Shown piece by piece: positions 60,201 through 63,578 of a stretch of 64,000 nucleotides of DNA (position 1 is its first letter; the number at the start of each line of letters is the position of its first letter). Made by a program: the position numbers and the translations under genes. The notes beneath the pieces are model-generated. The model worked only from the letters and a program-made list of their open reading frames with translations, was not told where the DNA came from and did no database searches. The stretch comes from Petrosia ficiformis. Its lineage: Eukaryota; Porifera; Demospongiae; Haplosclerida; Petrosiidae. The stretch is from assembly GCA_947044365.1 (NCBI GenBank), contig OX345636.1:60577537-60641536 (forward strand), written 5' to 3'.

Positions 60201-63038
60201 GGGGTTATACAGGTAGTTACATCATATATAGTAACTTATTAAGTAACTTAACAAATAAATATCTATTAAGTGACAAAGTATCTACATAAGTGATATAGCA
60301 ACTCATTATAAATAAAAAAGTAACTTCATATGAATAGTCTCGTCACTAGAATCTTCACATTTGGTATATAGGTGAATCTTCCATTAATAAAGATACACAC
60401 TTAAATATTTTAAATTGTGGTGGTAGAGGTTGTGGTGATGAAGATGATAACAGAAAGTCATACTCATTGCTAAAATGAGTTGAGAACTCATTCCTCTCTT
60501 TCTTCCACATTTGTCTTTTTGCACATGCTAATAATATTATTATTAAATTAATTTAATGTAGCTATTAATTTCTGGTTCCCTTCCATTCCAAGTTTTATAC
60601 CTTCCCACCAAAATTATATTATACATGTAATCAAATTTAATTAAACACTTACATTTAACACTAACTATTCATGTACAGGAAGCCAACAATATCTGGAATT
60701 AATGATAGCTCTTCCTCAATATCAAATTTGATTGACTTCCTGTACAAAATGGTGGAGTGGTTAGCAATTGTAGCTAATCATTTGATCAAAATTATTTCAG
60801 TCACACAATAAGAGCTGTTATTAACCAATGATCTAAAGTTATTAATGCTAGTGCCGGGCTATAGTGACGATAGTCTGACTATTGTTATCGTCAGCATTAT
60901 TATCGTGATAGCAAAAATCTAAATTCTCTACTGCGATAATAAACATGTGGGATTGTGCTTGTGCATGAACGCACTAATCACCACACCCACATTGGGGTAG
61001 CTAGAAAACGCGGACTGTGGATCATGGATTACGAATCAAATGAGCTATGAATTTTGTTAAAATCATGTGATAAGCACATAATAAATGTCATTTAAATTAG
61101 CTTTATTGGATTATTACAATCAAGGTACTAGGAACGAGCACACAGCACAAACCCTCCATAAAGGTTGCTAAATCCCTCTAGCTATGTACTGAGTACAACG
61201 AGGCAGTATTCTCATCATTTTTAGGGTTCAATCACTATGTGGTGAATCCATGTTTTCTTGTTTTCCGTTTCCGTTTCTCCATTTCTTTTTATAACCACCC
61301 AAGCAATATAACTGTCACATGATGCCTAGCAGTGTCACATGACATACATATAAGTCTGTAATCTGTGATCTGCAGCCCGTGTTTTCTATCCACTGCCCAC
61401 ATTGCCACATGTGTAAACTCTAGGAGAAGTGTAAATAAAATGGCATCTGATTCTACAAGTGACGTAGCTCTAGATTGTGAACTAGAAGTTCTTCCATTGG
61501 AAGGTTCTAAGCATGATGTTTAGCAGTATTTCTGTTTACCTGTAATAGAAGGAAATTTGCAGAACCAGATAATCCTACATGTAGGTTGTGAATATAAAAA
61601 GAAAATCAAACATTCTGGAAATACTTCCAATATGAGATTCCATTTACTGCTATGTCAAAATTACAGACTCCTAGTAGCAAAATAGTAAACAGAAATCTAC
61701 TGAATCAAAAAAGCTGTCCCTTGAATCCCATACTACTATACCAAGATATGATAGTATTCATTGCCCAGCCCTATACACACTTACAAAGCAAGTAGCCCCA
61801 CCTTAATCGATCTTCCAACCAGCTTGTAAAAGTCTGATATACATGTACATGTATACACTTGTCCTCAGACCACTTCCTCATATGTAAAGTGAGTGGTAAC
61901 ACCAGACTATCTAGTAATTATACAATAACACTATATATATACATGTAGTATTGAGCTACTATTGAATATTCTAATAAATGAACATCTTTAGAGAGTTCAA
62001 TTTATCATGTACTGTATGATACAAAGATCATGATGATCAACTGAATAAAGAGTGTGTAACATATAAAAACAAAAGAAGGGCTAAGCAATACTGAAAATTA
62101 TTTGTTGTACTTGTATTTTATAACTACACATAGTAGCCACATTCATTAGTGATAATAATTATTATCTTAGTTCTAGTATTGCTTAGACTTCTCTCATCTA
62201 GTCTGTTCTCTTGTATTTCAATCTTCATTCACTGGATCATCATTCTGTTTATATTAAGTTTCTGATGATCTACTTTATTATAATATTTAGTATATGATCA
62301 ATGATATAACAAAACATTCACATATTATCCATTGACTACATTACTGATATGAATGTACACTTGAATTGAGCTAATTATAAACCTGATACTATTTAAATAT
62401 CATTAAAAGGACATTGTTTGTATAAATTATAATTATATGTAAATTATGTTATCTCTTGGTAGAGATATTTACATGTTAGTTTTCATAAACTCATCTTTAG
62501 GAATTTACTGTCACAAACTTATTATATTTAGGAATCTATTATTAAATTATATTCATAATATTTTATACATAAGTATGTACATGTAAATATACTGTATAAT
62601 TATAATATAGATAATAAGTGTGATTATATTTTATGGATAATTATAATCACAATATAATTGTTTCATTACATGTCATTGTTTACAGGGTGGAATGACGGCT
62701 CTTGATTATGCTAAAAAATACAATTATGATAAATGTATCACACTACTGGAAGAAGCTATGGTATGTACATTTTGTAATTTTATGTAATTTTCATCACTTG
62801 TCATTACATTAATATGATGTACATGTACATGTATATTTTTATATGTACATCATTACACTATACTATATATGAGTACAATATTTATACATTCCTAATCATA
62901 TAAACCTACTCATATTTGTATAGTGATTATGTTTATTATTAGTACATTAAAAAGTCTGATTCTGTTACTAGTATTGAGATTTGGTAATTATTTCCTTTTA
63001 GAAGAATCAAAAAGTTGATAAGCATTTGGATAAACCTG
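10677..63038 (+). CDS. Ankyrin-repeat protein gene, 5' part (nine exons, continues past window)
   Basis: Predicted join: 10,677-10,703; 13,821-13,910; 21,227-21,334; 27,232-27,327; 33,330-33,419; 47,214-47,312; 52,527-52,625; 62,686-62,760; 63,002-63,038. This gives 240 codons plus one base; the 3' part is outside the window. Every junction is phase 0 until the last, which is phase 1. After a nine-residue start come a degenerate helix pair, then ankyrin repeats with recognisable cores: SLLHLAAY, RTPLFW, STPLHYTA, RTPTHWAA, MTALDYA, each followed by a helix and in several by an HG(A/C/S) turn. Ankyrin stacks are protein-binding scaffolds, so a cytosolic or nuclear adaptor role is likely. The partner and any C-terminal effector domain are unknown. 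The intron total exceeds 50 kb, from accumulated repeats. Start choice: ATG at 10,677 in the CpG-richer stretch; the frame is open upstream, so it could be longer. Confidence 0.85.
10704..13820 (+). other. Intron 1 (3,117 bp)
   Basis: Holds an imperfect tandem repeat at 11,214-11,362 and otherwise mostly single-copy AT-rich sequence. A donor-like GTAAGT at 13,091 follows a purine-rich stretch (GGGGAGACGAGAGCTGAGT) and could mark an alternative non-coding first exon. No supported coding exon was found. Confidence 0.5.
11214..11362 (+). repeat. Imperfect ~23-bp tandem repeat
   Basis: Variants of TTCAAAGTGTTGGTATCCAA recur about six times with drift and gaps. Confidence 0.75.
13821..13910 (+). 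CDS. Ankyrin gene exon 2 (30 codons)
   Basis: Acceptor CTATACTATAG, donor GTAAGT, phase 0 at both ends. It encodes NRSLREAYERKDLPSVKEIV followed by QHFSDPKYAH. The pattern L-x2-A-x5-D-x3-V-x2-(I/V)-(V/L) is that of the two helices of a capping ankyrin-like repeat without the TPLH turn. Exon 1 joins to it without a frame break. Confidence 0.8.
16007..16143. repeat. Near-perfect 137-nt hairpin
   Basis: Arms of about 67 nt pair almost completely: GATAAATATATATTATCGCA at the left edge against the complement of its mirror at the right edge, with GATACCGGGAAATATTAC and TTGGATACAGCGTTGCCAC further in. The loop is at GTCCGAAGGACGAG. The CpG-rich tip contrasts with AT-rich surroundings. Confidence 0.9.
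16010..16619. mobile_element. ~610-bp insertion carrying the hairpin
   Basis: The related module at 21,190 reads straight from ATATCAGGATG into ATGTATTAATACTCCAC. This copy has ~610 extra bases between the equivalent positions, bounded by GATA on both sides. Besides the hairpin it contains a repeated ATAAAACTTCCGGTCA block (16,469 and 16,502). It also holds a minus-strand exon-like stretch beginning MVKLVNMSCDKIMNE before a GTAAGT donor (about 16,348-16,400). It is probably a non-autonomous transposon of unrecognised class. Confidence 0.6.
16649..16660 (+). pseudogene. Decayed duplicate of exon 3 start
   Basis: CCACTCTCTATACAG followed by AATAACCGGAT is identical to the acceptor and first 11 bases of exon 3 at 21,227. 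Here the sequence then runs into a GTGAC-type satellite and the rest of the exon is missing. It is a remnant of an exon-bearing duplication. Confidence 0.65.
16661..16862. repeat. Degenerate CACTACTGT/GTGAC satellite, short array
   Basis: Repeats of GTCACTACTGTCACAC and variants with ATTGTCAC. It is mostly the complement of the larger array at 17,640-18,493. Confidence 0.8.
17640..18493. repeat. Degenerate GTGAC/TAGTGACTACTGTGAC satellite
   Basis: Dominated by irregular alternation of GTGAC, AGTGAC and ACTATTGTGACAGTAG words. Many neighbouring words are reverse complements of each other, so the array can fold locally. Open frames through it on both strands are Val/Thr/Asp/Tyr-rich repeats without gene support. 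Confidence 0.8.
18485..19650 (+). repeat. Intronic module, copy 2 (direct, partial)
   Basis: Resembles 14,740-15,290: ACAGAGCTCCCTGTATTTAATAATT, TTTGTCACACATAGATTAATTACT, GGGCTGACCCAACCCCCTGATG. It is interrupted by the MITE at 18,892-19,371. Confidence 0.7.
18892..19371. mobile_element. hAT-like MITE with GATTATGATTATG interior
   Basis: Terminal inverted repeats CAGGGTTGGGGCTGATT and the complement of AATCGGCCCCAACCCTG differ at one position. Flanks CATAATGA (left) and ATTAATGA (right) match at 6 of 8, compatible with an aged 8-bp target duplication. The equivalent place in module copy 1 (near 15,060) lacks the element. The interior is a degenerate GATTATGATTAC tandem array. Confidence 0.75.
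19651..20470 (-). repeat. Intronic module, inverted copy
   Basis: Reads the module backwards: GGGTCAGTCCAAAGG, ACTTTCTTTTATTCATCATC, GCCTCTAAAGTCATAAATG and ATTAAATTCTGGGAGCTCTG are complements of blocks at 15,150-15,250 and 14,750. With the copies on either side it forms an inverted-repeat arrangement. Confidence 0.7.
20471..21226 (+). repeat. Intronic module, copy 3 (direct, leads into exon 3)
   Basis: Matches 15,340-16,009 and 16,620-16,648 with the ~0.6-kb insertion absent. It includes ATGAAGCTTGATATCAGC and the acceptor of exon 3. Confidence 0.75.
21227..21334 (+). CDS. Ankyrin gene exon 3 (36 codons)
   Basis: Acceptor CTCTCTATACAG, donor GTAAGT, phase 0 at both ends. It begins NNRIFLAITYSDDEEVESLI and ends WTNKADLY. 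The pattern (F-L-A-I-T-x5-E-V-x-S-L-I-N) is a degenerate ankyrin repeat. Its tail provides the beta-turn that precedes SLLHLAA in the next exon. A broken duplicate of its start lies at 16,649. Confidence 0.8.
22016..22299. mobile_element. hAT-like MITE with long C tract
   Basis: Left end GGGGTGGATACAGGATTTA and right end TAAATCCGCCCTT are inverted relatives. Flanks ACTCACA and ACTCATA suggest a target duplication with one change. A run of more than 20 C residues lies at about 22,265-22,285, next to a G run, and is likely to be a sequencing trouble spot. Confidence 0.65.
22424..23600 (+). pseudogene. Broken reverse transcriptase of a retroelement
   Basis: Pieces in different frames align to one reverse transcriptase. 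22,424-22,558 has a WLPKLHKNP motif and a KRFIAASHKCTT-like block. 22,560-22,830 has KFDSFDFSTLYTSIPH, the first catalytic-Asp region. 22,833-23,530 has QQVGIPMGTDCAPFLANLFL and RYIDDLL, the region of the paired catalytic Asp. There are frame breaks near 22,558, 22,830 and 23,530, so it is dead. The motif style (WLPKLHK, IPMGTDCAP) is typical of uncharacterised or Penelope-like retroelement polymerases in marine invertebrates rather than of LTR elements. No endonuclease was found. It lies in the sense direction inside an intron of the ankyrin gene. Confidence 0.8.
24008..24232 (+). repeat. 25-bp tandem repeat followed by AT tract
   Basis: CTAAGCCATTGTGGCTGCTT recurs about seven times every 25 bp, with two units reading GGCAGTTCC. 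It is followed by (AT)n and a T run. Two looser copies follow at 24,233-24,280. It lies downstream of the dead reverse transcriptase and may have grown from its 3' end. Confidence 0.9.
24561..24773 (-). mobile_element. MITE-like family B, copy 1 (inverted)
   Basis: About 210 bp with ends related to TTTTTGATAAGCTT and its complement. Shared inner blocks are GCCAAATTGGCTCAACAATG, AGAACTGTGCAGT and AAGAAGCTCTTTTGGCC. Other copies lie at 30,175 and 56,836 in the opposite orientation. A half copy lies near 35,350-35,410. Confidence 0.7.
24833..25254. mobile_element. hAT-like MITE with TAGGTA-rich interior
   Basis: Inverted ends TAGTGTTGTACTTATACTTG and the complement of CTAGTATAGGTACAACACTA. Both sides carry GTACATGT, an exact 8-bp duplication, though this word is common here. 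The interior contains irregular GGTATAGG repeats. Confidence 0.7.
27232..27327 (+). CDS. Ankyrin gene exon 4 (32 codons)
   Basis: Acceptor TTTCATTATACAG, donor GTAAGTG, phase 0. It is a near-canonical ankyrin repeat: RRSLLHLAAYCNKVSIVDLI, then IKHGCDVNIKDR. The SLLHLAA helix start, the HG-C turn and the DVN-x-KD hairpin residues are all in place. Confidence 0.9.
27402..27675. mobile_element. TTAA-flanked MITE
   Basis: Inverted ends GGTTACGG and CCGTAACC are bounded on both sides by TTAA (27,398-27,401 and 27,676-27,679), the target duplication expected of piggyBac-type elements. It is 274 bp with no transposase frame. Confidence 0.65.
28075..28625 (+). repeat. Dispersed repeat family C, copy 1
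   Basis: Contains GCATCCCAGATACCA, TCATCTGGAGA, GAATCATGTGACAGTCACC and a terminal TGGGAGTCACTCGTGCTTA block. Related copies: about 37,850-38,640, 43,195-43,690, 48,450-48,620 and 49,195-49,340. No coding potential is evident. Confidence 0.6.
29330..29740. repeat. ACATGT/GTACAT-rich array
   Basis: Dense runs of TACATGTACATGTA separated by short AT spacers. A 116-codon minus-strand frame through it (Tyr/Met/His/Val/Cys repeats) reflects the hexamer, not a gene. Similar dense stretches lie at 34,780-34,960 and 38,640-39,060. Confidence 0.85.
30175..30371 (+). mobile_element. MITE-like family B, copy 2
   Basis: Same blocks as the copy at 24,561, read the other way: ACCCAAAGAGCTTCTTAATT, GCACTGCACAGTTCTCTC, CATTGTTGAGCCAATTTGGC. 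Confidence 0.7.
31851..32129. mobile_element. hAT-like MITE with exact 8-bp target duplication
   Basis: Starts TAGGGCTAGG and ends CCAGTCCTA (inverted). It is flanked on both sides by CTTAAAAG (31,843-31,850 and 32,130-32,137). The interior is AT-rich with repeated ATCGATT/ATTGATTG. The same element at the same site is in the second duplication copy, so it inserted before the duplication. Confidence 0.85.
32576..33066 (+). other. Two adjoining protein-like open frames, unexplained
   Basis: A frame at 32,576-32,828 contains NHKELDNHSLRLIALERNG and ends FVLSL-stop. The next, at 32,830-33,066, contains SGIPTLCGNIWTKWLEQMMG. Their composition is more protein-like than the surrounding repeats, and the stretch is absent from the otherwise matching second duplication copy (36,410 onward). 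No domain is recognised and no splice sites tie it to the ankyrin gene. It may be a relic of an inserted element. Confidence 0.25.
33330..33419 (+). CDS. Ankyrin gene exon 5 (30 codons)
   Basis: Acceptor TAATTCTTTAG, donor GTGAGT, phase 0. It begins NHRTPLFWCRSFEAAQLLLD and ends KGARVEHKDI. It has the TPL-x-W start and G-A-x-V-x-x-KD end of an ankyrin repeat. It is three residues short of 33 because the turn between the helices (usually N/G-G-H) is missing. Confidence 0.88.
33993..34385 (+). mobile_element. MITE-like family A, copy 3
   Basis: Begins TGGCCTGTAGGGCAATCCCT and shares AGAAAGAAAGCAGCTTGTAGC, GTTGTGTTTCA and the inverted end block. It is the most diverged of the four copies. A minus-strand open frame across it (34,137-34,586) is not conserved in the other copies. 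Confidence 0.7.
34990..36390 (+). repeat. Tandem segmental duplication, copy 2
   Basis: Counterpart of 29,780-32,540. It lacks the 1.33 kb found in copy 1 at 30,226-31,556. The junction falls inside MITE family B: only the first ~60 bp of that element remain here before CACTATTATATCATAGAC. Confidence 0.8.
35708..35993. mobile_element. hAT-like MITE, duplicated copy
   Basis: Same element and same CTTAAAAG flanks (35,700-35,707 and 35,994-36,001) as 31,851-32,129. It was copied with the segmental duplication. Confidence 0.85.
37850..38640 (+). repeat. Dispersed repeat family C, copy 2
   Basis: Contains two stretches related to GATCACATGACT...CATCCCAGATAC (37,866-37,952 and 38,220-38,310). These are followed by TCATCTGGAGACTGTGATTC and AATCAGGTGACAGTCACCTG near 38,380. 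Open frames here follow the repeat and are not supported. Confidence 0.55.
40170..41118 (-). pseudogene. 5'-truncated Penelope-like element: GIY-YIG nuclease region and 3' end
   Basis: On the minus strand, 41,115-40,681 encodes a linker (GIIKTLRSRAEKICGD, later NGYPRQKVQAALRKK) and then the nuclease start GVIYAIHCECGGTYIGETGR. This carries the GIY (here GVIY) and YIG motifs with the downstream Arg. A frame break near 40,680 is followed by SEHKRAIKIGDHNNAISVHV and an EENWRRRKIREAILIK stretch. Another break near 40,525 leads to TDPGVHINPSWDSILP and the end of the protein. Known Penelope-like elements join a reverse transcriptase to such a C-terminal GIY-YIG domain that nicks the target. Here the polymerase is missing, as expected for 5' truncation. 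The 3' tail to about 40,170 includes a hammerhead-like core. It is dead and antisense to the ankyrin gene. Confidence 0.85.
40236..40264 (-). ncRNA. Hammerhead-ribozyme-like core in the Penelope-like tail
   Basis: On the minus strand, CTGAAGA is followed by A, a four-base stem closed by TTCG (GACC-TTCG-GGTC), and then GAAAC. This is the conserved hammerhead arrangement CUGANGA, stem II, GAAA. Hammerhead motifs are known in terminal repeats of Penelope-like elements. Stems I and III are not convincingly drawn from this sequence alone, so activity is uncertain. Confidence 0.5.
41471..41907 (+). mobile_element. MITE-like family A, copy 4
   Basis: TGGCCCGTAAGGCCATCCCT start, CCCACGGGTTCGATGTATG as in copy 1, inverted end block near 41,870-41,888. 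TTA is present on both sides (41,468-41,470 and 41,908-41,910). Confidence 0.75.
42220..42542. mobile_element. hAT-like MITE, CAGTGTACAATATT ends
   Basis: A perfect 14-bp terminal inverted repeat, CAGTGTACAATATT, bounds 323 bp. AAGGG occurs directly left and just right of the element, suggesting a damaged target duplication. The interior has inverted TTGGCTGGCCATGATAGCCAACC blocks. Confidence 0.75.
43195..43690 (+). repeat. Dispersed repeat family C, copy 3
   Basis: CAGACTGTTTTTTGCC, TGGAGACGAGACTAGCCAC and TTGGACTCACTCAGGCTCAT match 38,440-38,520 and 28,340-28,620. Confidence 0.6.
45208..45375. mobile_element. hAT-like MITE with exact target duplication
   Basis: CAGGGGTATGGAAA and TTTCCACACCCCTG form inverted ends. 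AGTTCATG flanks both sides exactly (45,200-45,207 and 45,376-45,383). It is 168 bp and holds a TTATCGGACAATGTCCTGCA block. Neighbouring sequence at 44,980-45,110 has repeated GCGGACACCTC words. Confidence 0.9.
45795..46165. mobile_element. TTGTAATTGTAAT-rich element, copy 1
   Basis: ATGGGTTCACTTACAATTAC at the left is mirrored by TGTAATTGAACCCAGACC at the right. Inside are many TTGTAATTG/CAATTACAA words. The second copy is at 51,575-51,945, in the duplicated segment. Confidence 0.65.
47214..47312 (+). CDS. Ankyrin gene exon 6 (33 codons)
   Basis: Acceptor ACATATACATGTAG, donor GTTAGT, phase 0, exactly 99 bp. It is one complete ankyrin repeat: LGSTPLHYTARGNHKDIADI, then LLRHGANLDTRND. It has the TPLHYTA helix start, the RGNHKDI turn and the RHGANLD loop. 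See exon 7 for the unusual comparison with its duplicate. Confidence 0.93.
48876..49030 (+). repeat. 66-bp satellite, short array (about 2.4 units)
   Basis: Same unit as the long array at 55,411: ATCATTACTGTAGTGTGTAC, ACAAATGAACATCTACTAC, ATGTAGATGGTACTACC. It is followed by the same unique-looking flank (GTATTATAAAGTCAACAAG) as the long array. Single diverged units lie at about 44,225-44,300 and 49,825-49,890. Confidence 0.85.
50983..51146. mobile_element. hAT-like MITE, duplicated copy
   Basis: Same element as 45,208-45,375, including AGTTCATG on both sides, so it was carried by the segmental duplication and did not insert separately. Confidence 0.88.
51575..51945. mobile_element. TTGTAATTGTAAT-rich element, copy 2
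   Basis: Duplicate of 45,795-46,165, with small length changes in the TTGTAATTG runs. Confidence 0.65.
52527..52625 (+). CDS. Ankyrin gene exon 7 (33 codons)
   Basis: Acceptor TTTCTTTTACATAG, donor GTTAGT, phase 0, exactly 99 bp. It encodes RGRTPTHWAAINNSVDALSG, then LIRHGSKWDTQDN, a full ankyrin repeat (TPTHWAA, RHGSKWD). Compared base by base with exon 6 it matches at about 59 of 99 positions and 12 of 33 residues. Conserved positions are largely the ankyrin consensus: TP, H, A, D, L, RHG, DT. Third-position differences are frequent as well. Yet both flanking introns are 97-98% identical to those of exon 6. Either the exon body was replaced, or gene conversion has homogenised the introns around functionally distinct exons. 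Confidence 0.93.
53030..53870 (+). repeat. Exon-less fragment of the segmental duplication (third)
   Basis: Matches 44,385-44,950 and 49,975-50,760: GTAGTACACAAGTAGTACTC, AAAGGGCAACACCCAC, GCCTCTTCACTGGTAGGAGG. Inside, AAGATAGCAAG repeats five times in tandem (53,311-53,360). Confidence 0.75.
53918..54865 (+). repeat. Three-fold repeated module, copy 1
   Basis: AACAAATACAATGTTCAATG, GAATGGAATGAAACTGAATG, GTGATATATAGCAACTCAT and a hairpin (CATTTTGTACAGGAAGCCAA facing GACTTCCTGTACAAAAT) recur at 58,205-59,140 and 59,925-60,850. It ends with GCCCAGCCCTA followed by ATTAATAC, which appears to be the right end of a hAT-like element whose body is lost here. Confidence 0.75.
55124..55395 (-). pseudogene. 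hAT-type BED zinc-finger relic
   Basis: On the minus strand a frame contains KVVFGLTWDYRQQ, then a stop, and then PVCYKCKKSVQAKGGNTTNL. This resembles the BED zinc finger of hAT transposases: aromatic W/F block, C-x2-C, then G-N-T-T-N-L before the His pair. The Cys pair is intact; the His region reads FDY and is lost. At the far end lies TAGTGTTGGGCGATTATG, like a hAT terminal repeat, so this is probably an internally deleted element keeping only its first coding exon. Confidence 0.6.
55411..56219 (+). repeat. 66-bp satellite, long array (about 12 units)
   Basis: Unit of 66 bp, with some units of 72 bp through an extra ACATGT (near 55,692 and 55,972). Unit differences are few (CTACTACATG or CTAGTACATG, TACAATCAT or TACCATCAT). 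Because 66, 72 and the 6-bp steps are all multiples of three, long open frames persist on both strands (55,466-56,323 plus, 55,288-56,319 minus). Their His/Val/Cys/Thr repeats have no gene support. Confidence 0.92.
56836..57048 (+). mobile_element. MITE-like family B, copy 3
   Basis: The most complete copy: TTTTTGATAAGCTTATATGG at the left and AACTTATCAAAAA at the right (inverted). The interior matches 30,175-30,371 and the reverse of 24,561-24,773. Confidence 0.8.
57110..58150 (+). repeat. Exon-less fragment of the segmental duplication (fourth)
   Basis: Starts with AAGTACTCTCTGTCTTTTACC as at 52,866 (downstream of exon 7). It continues through GTAGTACACAAGTAGTACTC and AAAGGGCAACACCCACACC to TCTTCACTGGTAGGAGG. 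There is no exon copy. Confidence 0.75.
58205..59140 (+). repeat. Three-fold repeated module, copy 2
   Basis: Counterpart of 53,918-54,865 with scattered differences. It includes the GTACAGGAAGCCAAC hairpin and runs up to the left end of the hAT-like element at 59,143. Confidence 0.75.
59597..59920 (+). repeat. 172-bp tandem duplication of the BED-start region
   Basis: CTGATTCTACAAGTGACGTA at 59,602 recurs at 59,774. Each unit is followed by AAATTGTTCCATCGGGGTGT and GTTAAATCCAATAAAGTC. In these units the frame ends earlier (SKHK-stop) than in the copies at 59,324 and 61,440. Confidence 0.8.
59925..60850 (+). repeat. Three-fold repeated module, copy 3
   Basis: Counterpart of 53,918-54,865 and 58,205-59,140, leading into the second left end of the hAT-like element. 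The 61,772-61,930 flank then matches 54,865-55,015 (CACACTTACAAAGCAAGTA, CTTGTCCTCAGACCACTTCC). Confidence 0.75.
62686..62760 (+). CDS. Ankyrin gene exon 8 (25 codons)
   Basis: Acceptor CATTGTTTACAG, donor GTATGT, phase 0. It encodes GGMTALDYAKKYNYDKCITL followed by LEEAM. The MTALDYA-x6-Y-x3-I-x2-L-L pattern is a C-terminal-type ankyrin repeat ending after the second helix, as at the end of a stack. Confidence 0.9.
62761..63001 (+). other. Intron 8 (241 bp)
   Basis: The only short intron of the ankyrin gene, AT-rich with one ACATGTACATGT run. Its size suggests the long introns elsewhere are due to repeat gain. Confidence 0.7.
63002..63038 (+). CDS. Ankyrin gene exon 9 (12 codons plus one base)
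   Basis: Acceptor TTCCTTTTAG, donor GTAAGT. It encodes KNQKVDKHLDKP plus the first base of a Gly/Val/Ala/Glu/Asp codon, a charged linker after the ankyrin stack. The phase changes from 0 to 1 here, suggesting the start of a different domain beyond the window. Confidence 0.75.
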
Positions 63039-63578
63039 GTAAGTAAATATGATATTGTTTTATTGGTTATATACACATGTACATGTAGATTGTATTATTA
63101 GTAATTGTTGTAATGATTGTAATAGTTATCAGGTCTGGTCTTTGGCCGTGTTGTGTCAAGCACTTTCTAGGCTTAAGCACAGTTTATGAAGTTATTTAAT
63201 TGAAGTGCTTCAAAGCCCTTTGTCAATTTAAGCACAAGTGCTTGTGTTAGCATTTAAGCACAATTGATAATTGTCAGTGCTTGTGCTTACGTCTTTTGTA
63301 GTTACATGTACATGTATATTCTGCAAATATTCATATTGACCACTTTTCCTTGCAACTAAAAGGGTATACAACTTTCAGACCCTTATCAGCACATGTGTGA
63401 TAGCAGGTGTATGATAAAAACAATGGCAGCTGTAGTAGCAAAGAAGCTACCCATAATATTTGAACAATTAATGTTTATTAGGTCTAATTAAACAATGAAA
63501 TAACTACATGTATTATAACTGTTGCTAGTTTAAATGATTTCATTGAAAATGCTTTAAAGTAATTAAGTACTCTAACAA
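63039..63578 (+). other. Intron 9 start, with AAGCAC-rich stretch
   Basis: 63,130-63,300 contains repeated and mutually inverted AAGCAC/GTGCTT words (GGCTTAAGCACAG, TTTAAGCACAAGTGCTTGTG). This may be a small MITE and shares words with the array that follows. Confidence 0.5.

Larger units (their letters stand above)
59143..61771 (+). mobile_element. Nested hAT-like element copies with BED-finger coding relic
   Basis: TAGGGCCGGGCGATAGTGA at 59,143 and GCCGGGCTATAGTGACGATAG at 60,853 are related left ends. CATTGCCCAGCCCTA at 61,757-61,771 is a right end. Inside, frames at 59,324-59,407 and 61,440-61,523 start MA(T/S)DSTSDV and end SKHDV before TAG. The sequence continues QYFCLPVIEG, and in the later copy reaches KHSGNTSNMRFHLLLC. 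That order (aromatic YF, then N-T-S-N-x3-H-x3-C) is a BED zinc finger, with the stop where Trp is expected. Target duplication ATTAATAC is inferred from the left flank at 59,135 and the right flank at 54,858. A ~0.9-kb repeated module separates the two left ends. Confidence 0.6.
52626..62685 (+). other. Intron 7 (10,060 bp)
   Basis: Filled with further exon-less fragments of the exon 6/7 module, the long 66-bp satellite, relics of two hAT BED zinc fingers, MITE family B and a three-fold repeated module. 61,940-62,685 is AT-rich with no recognised element. Confidence 0.55.
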
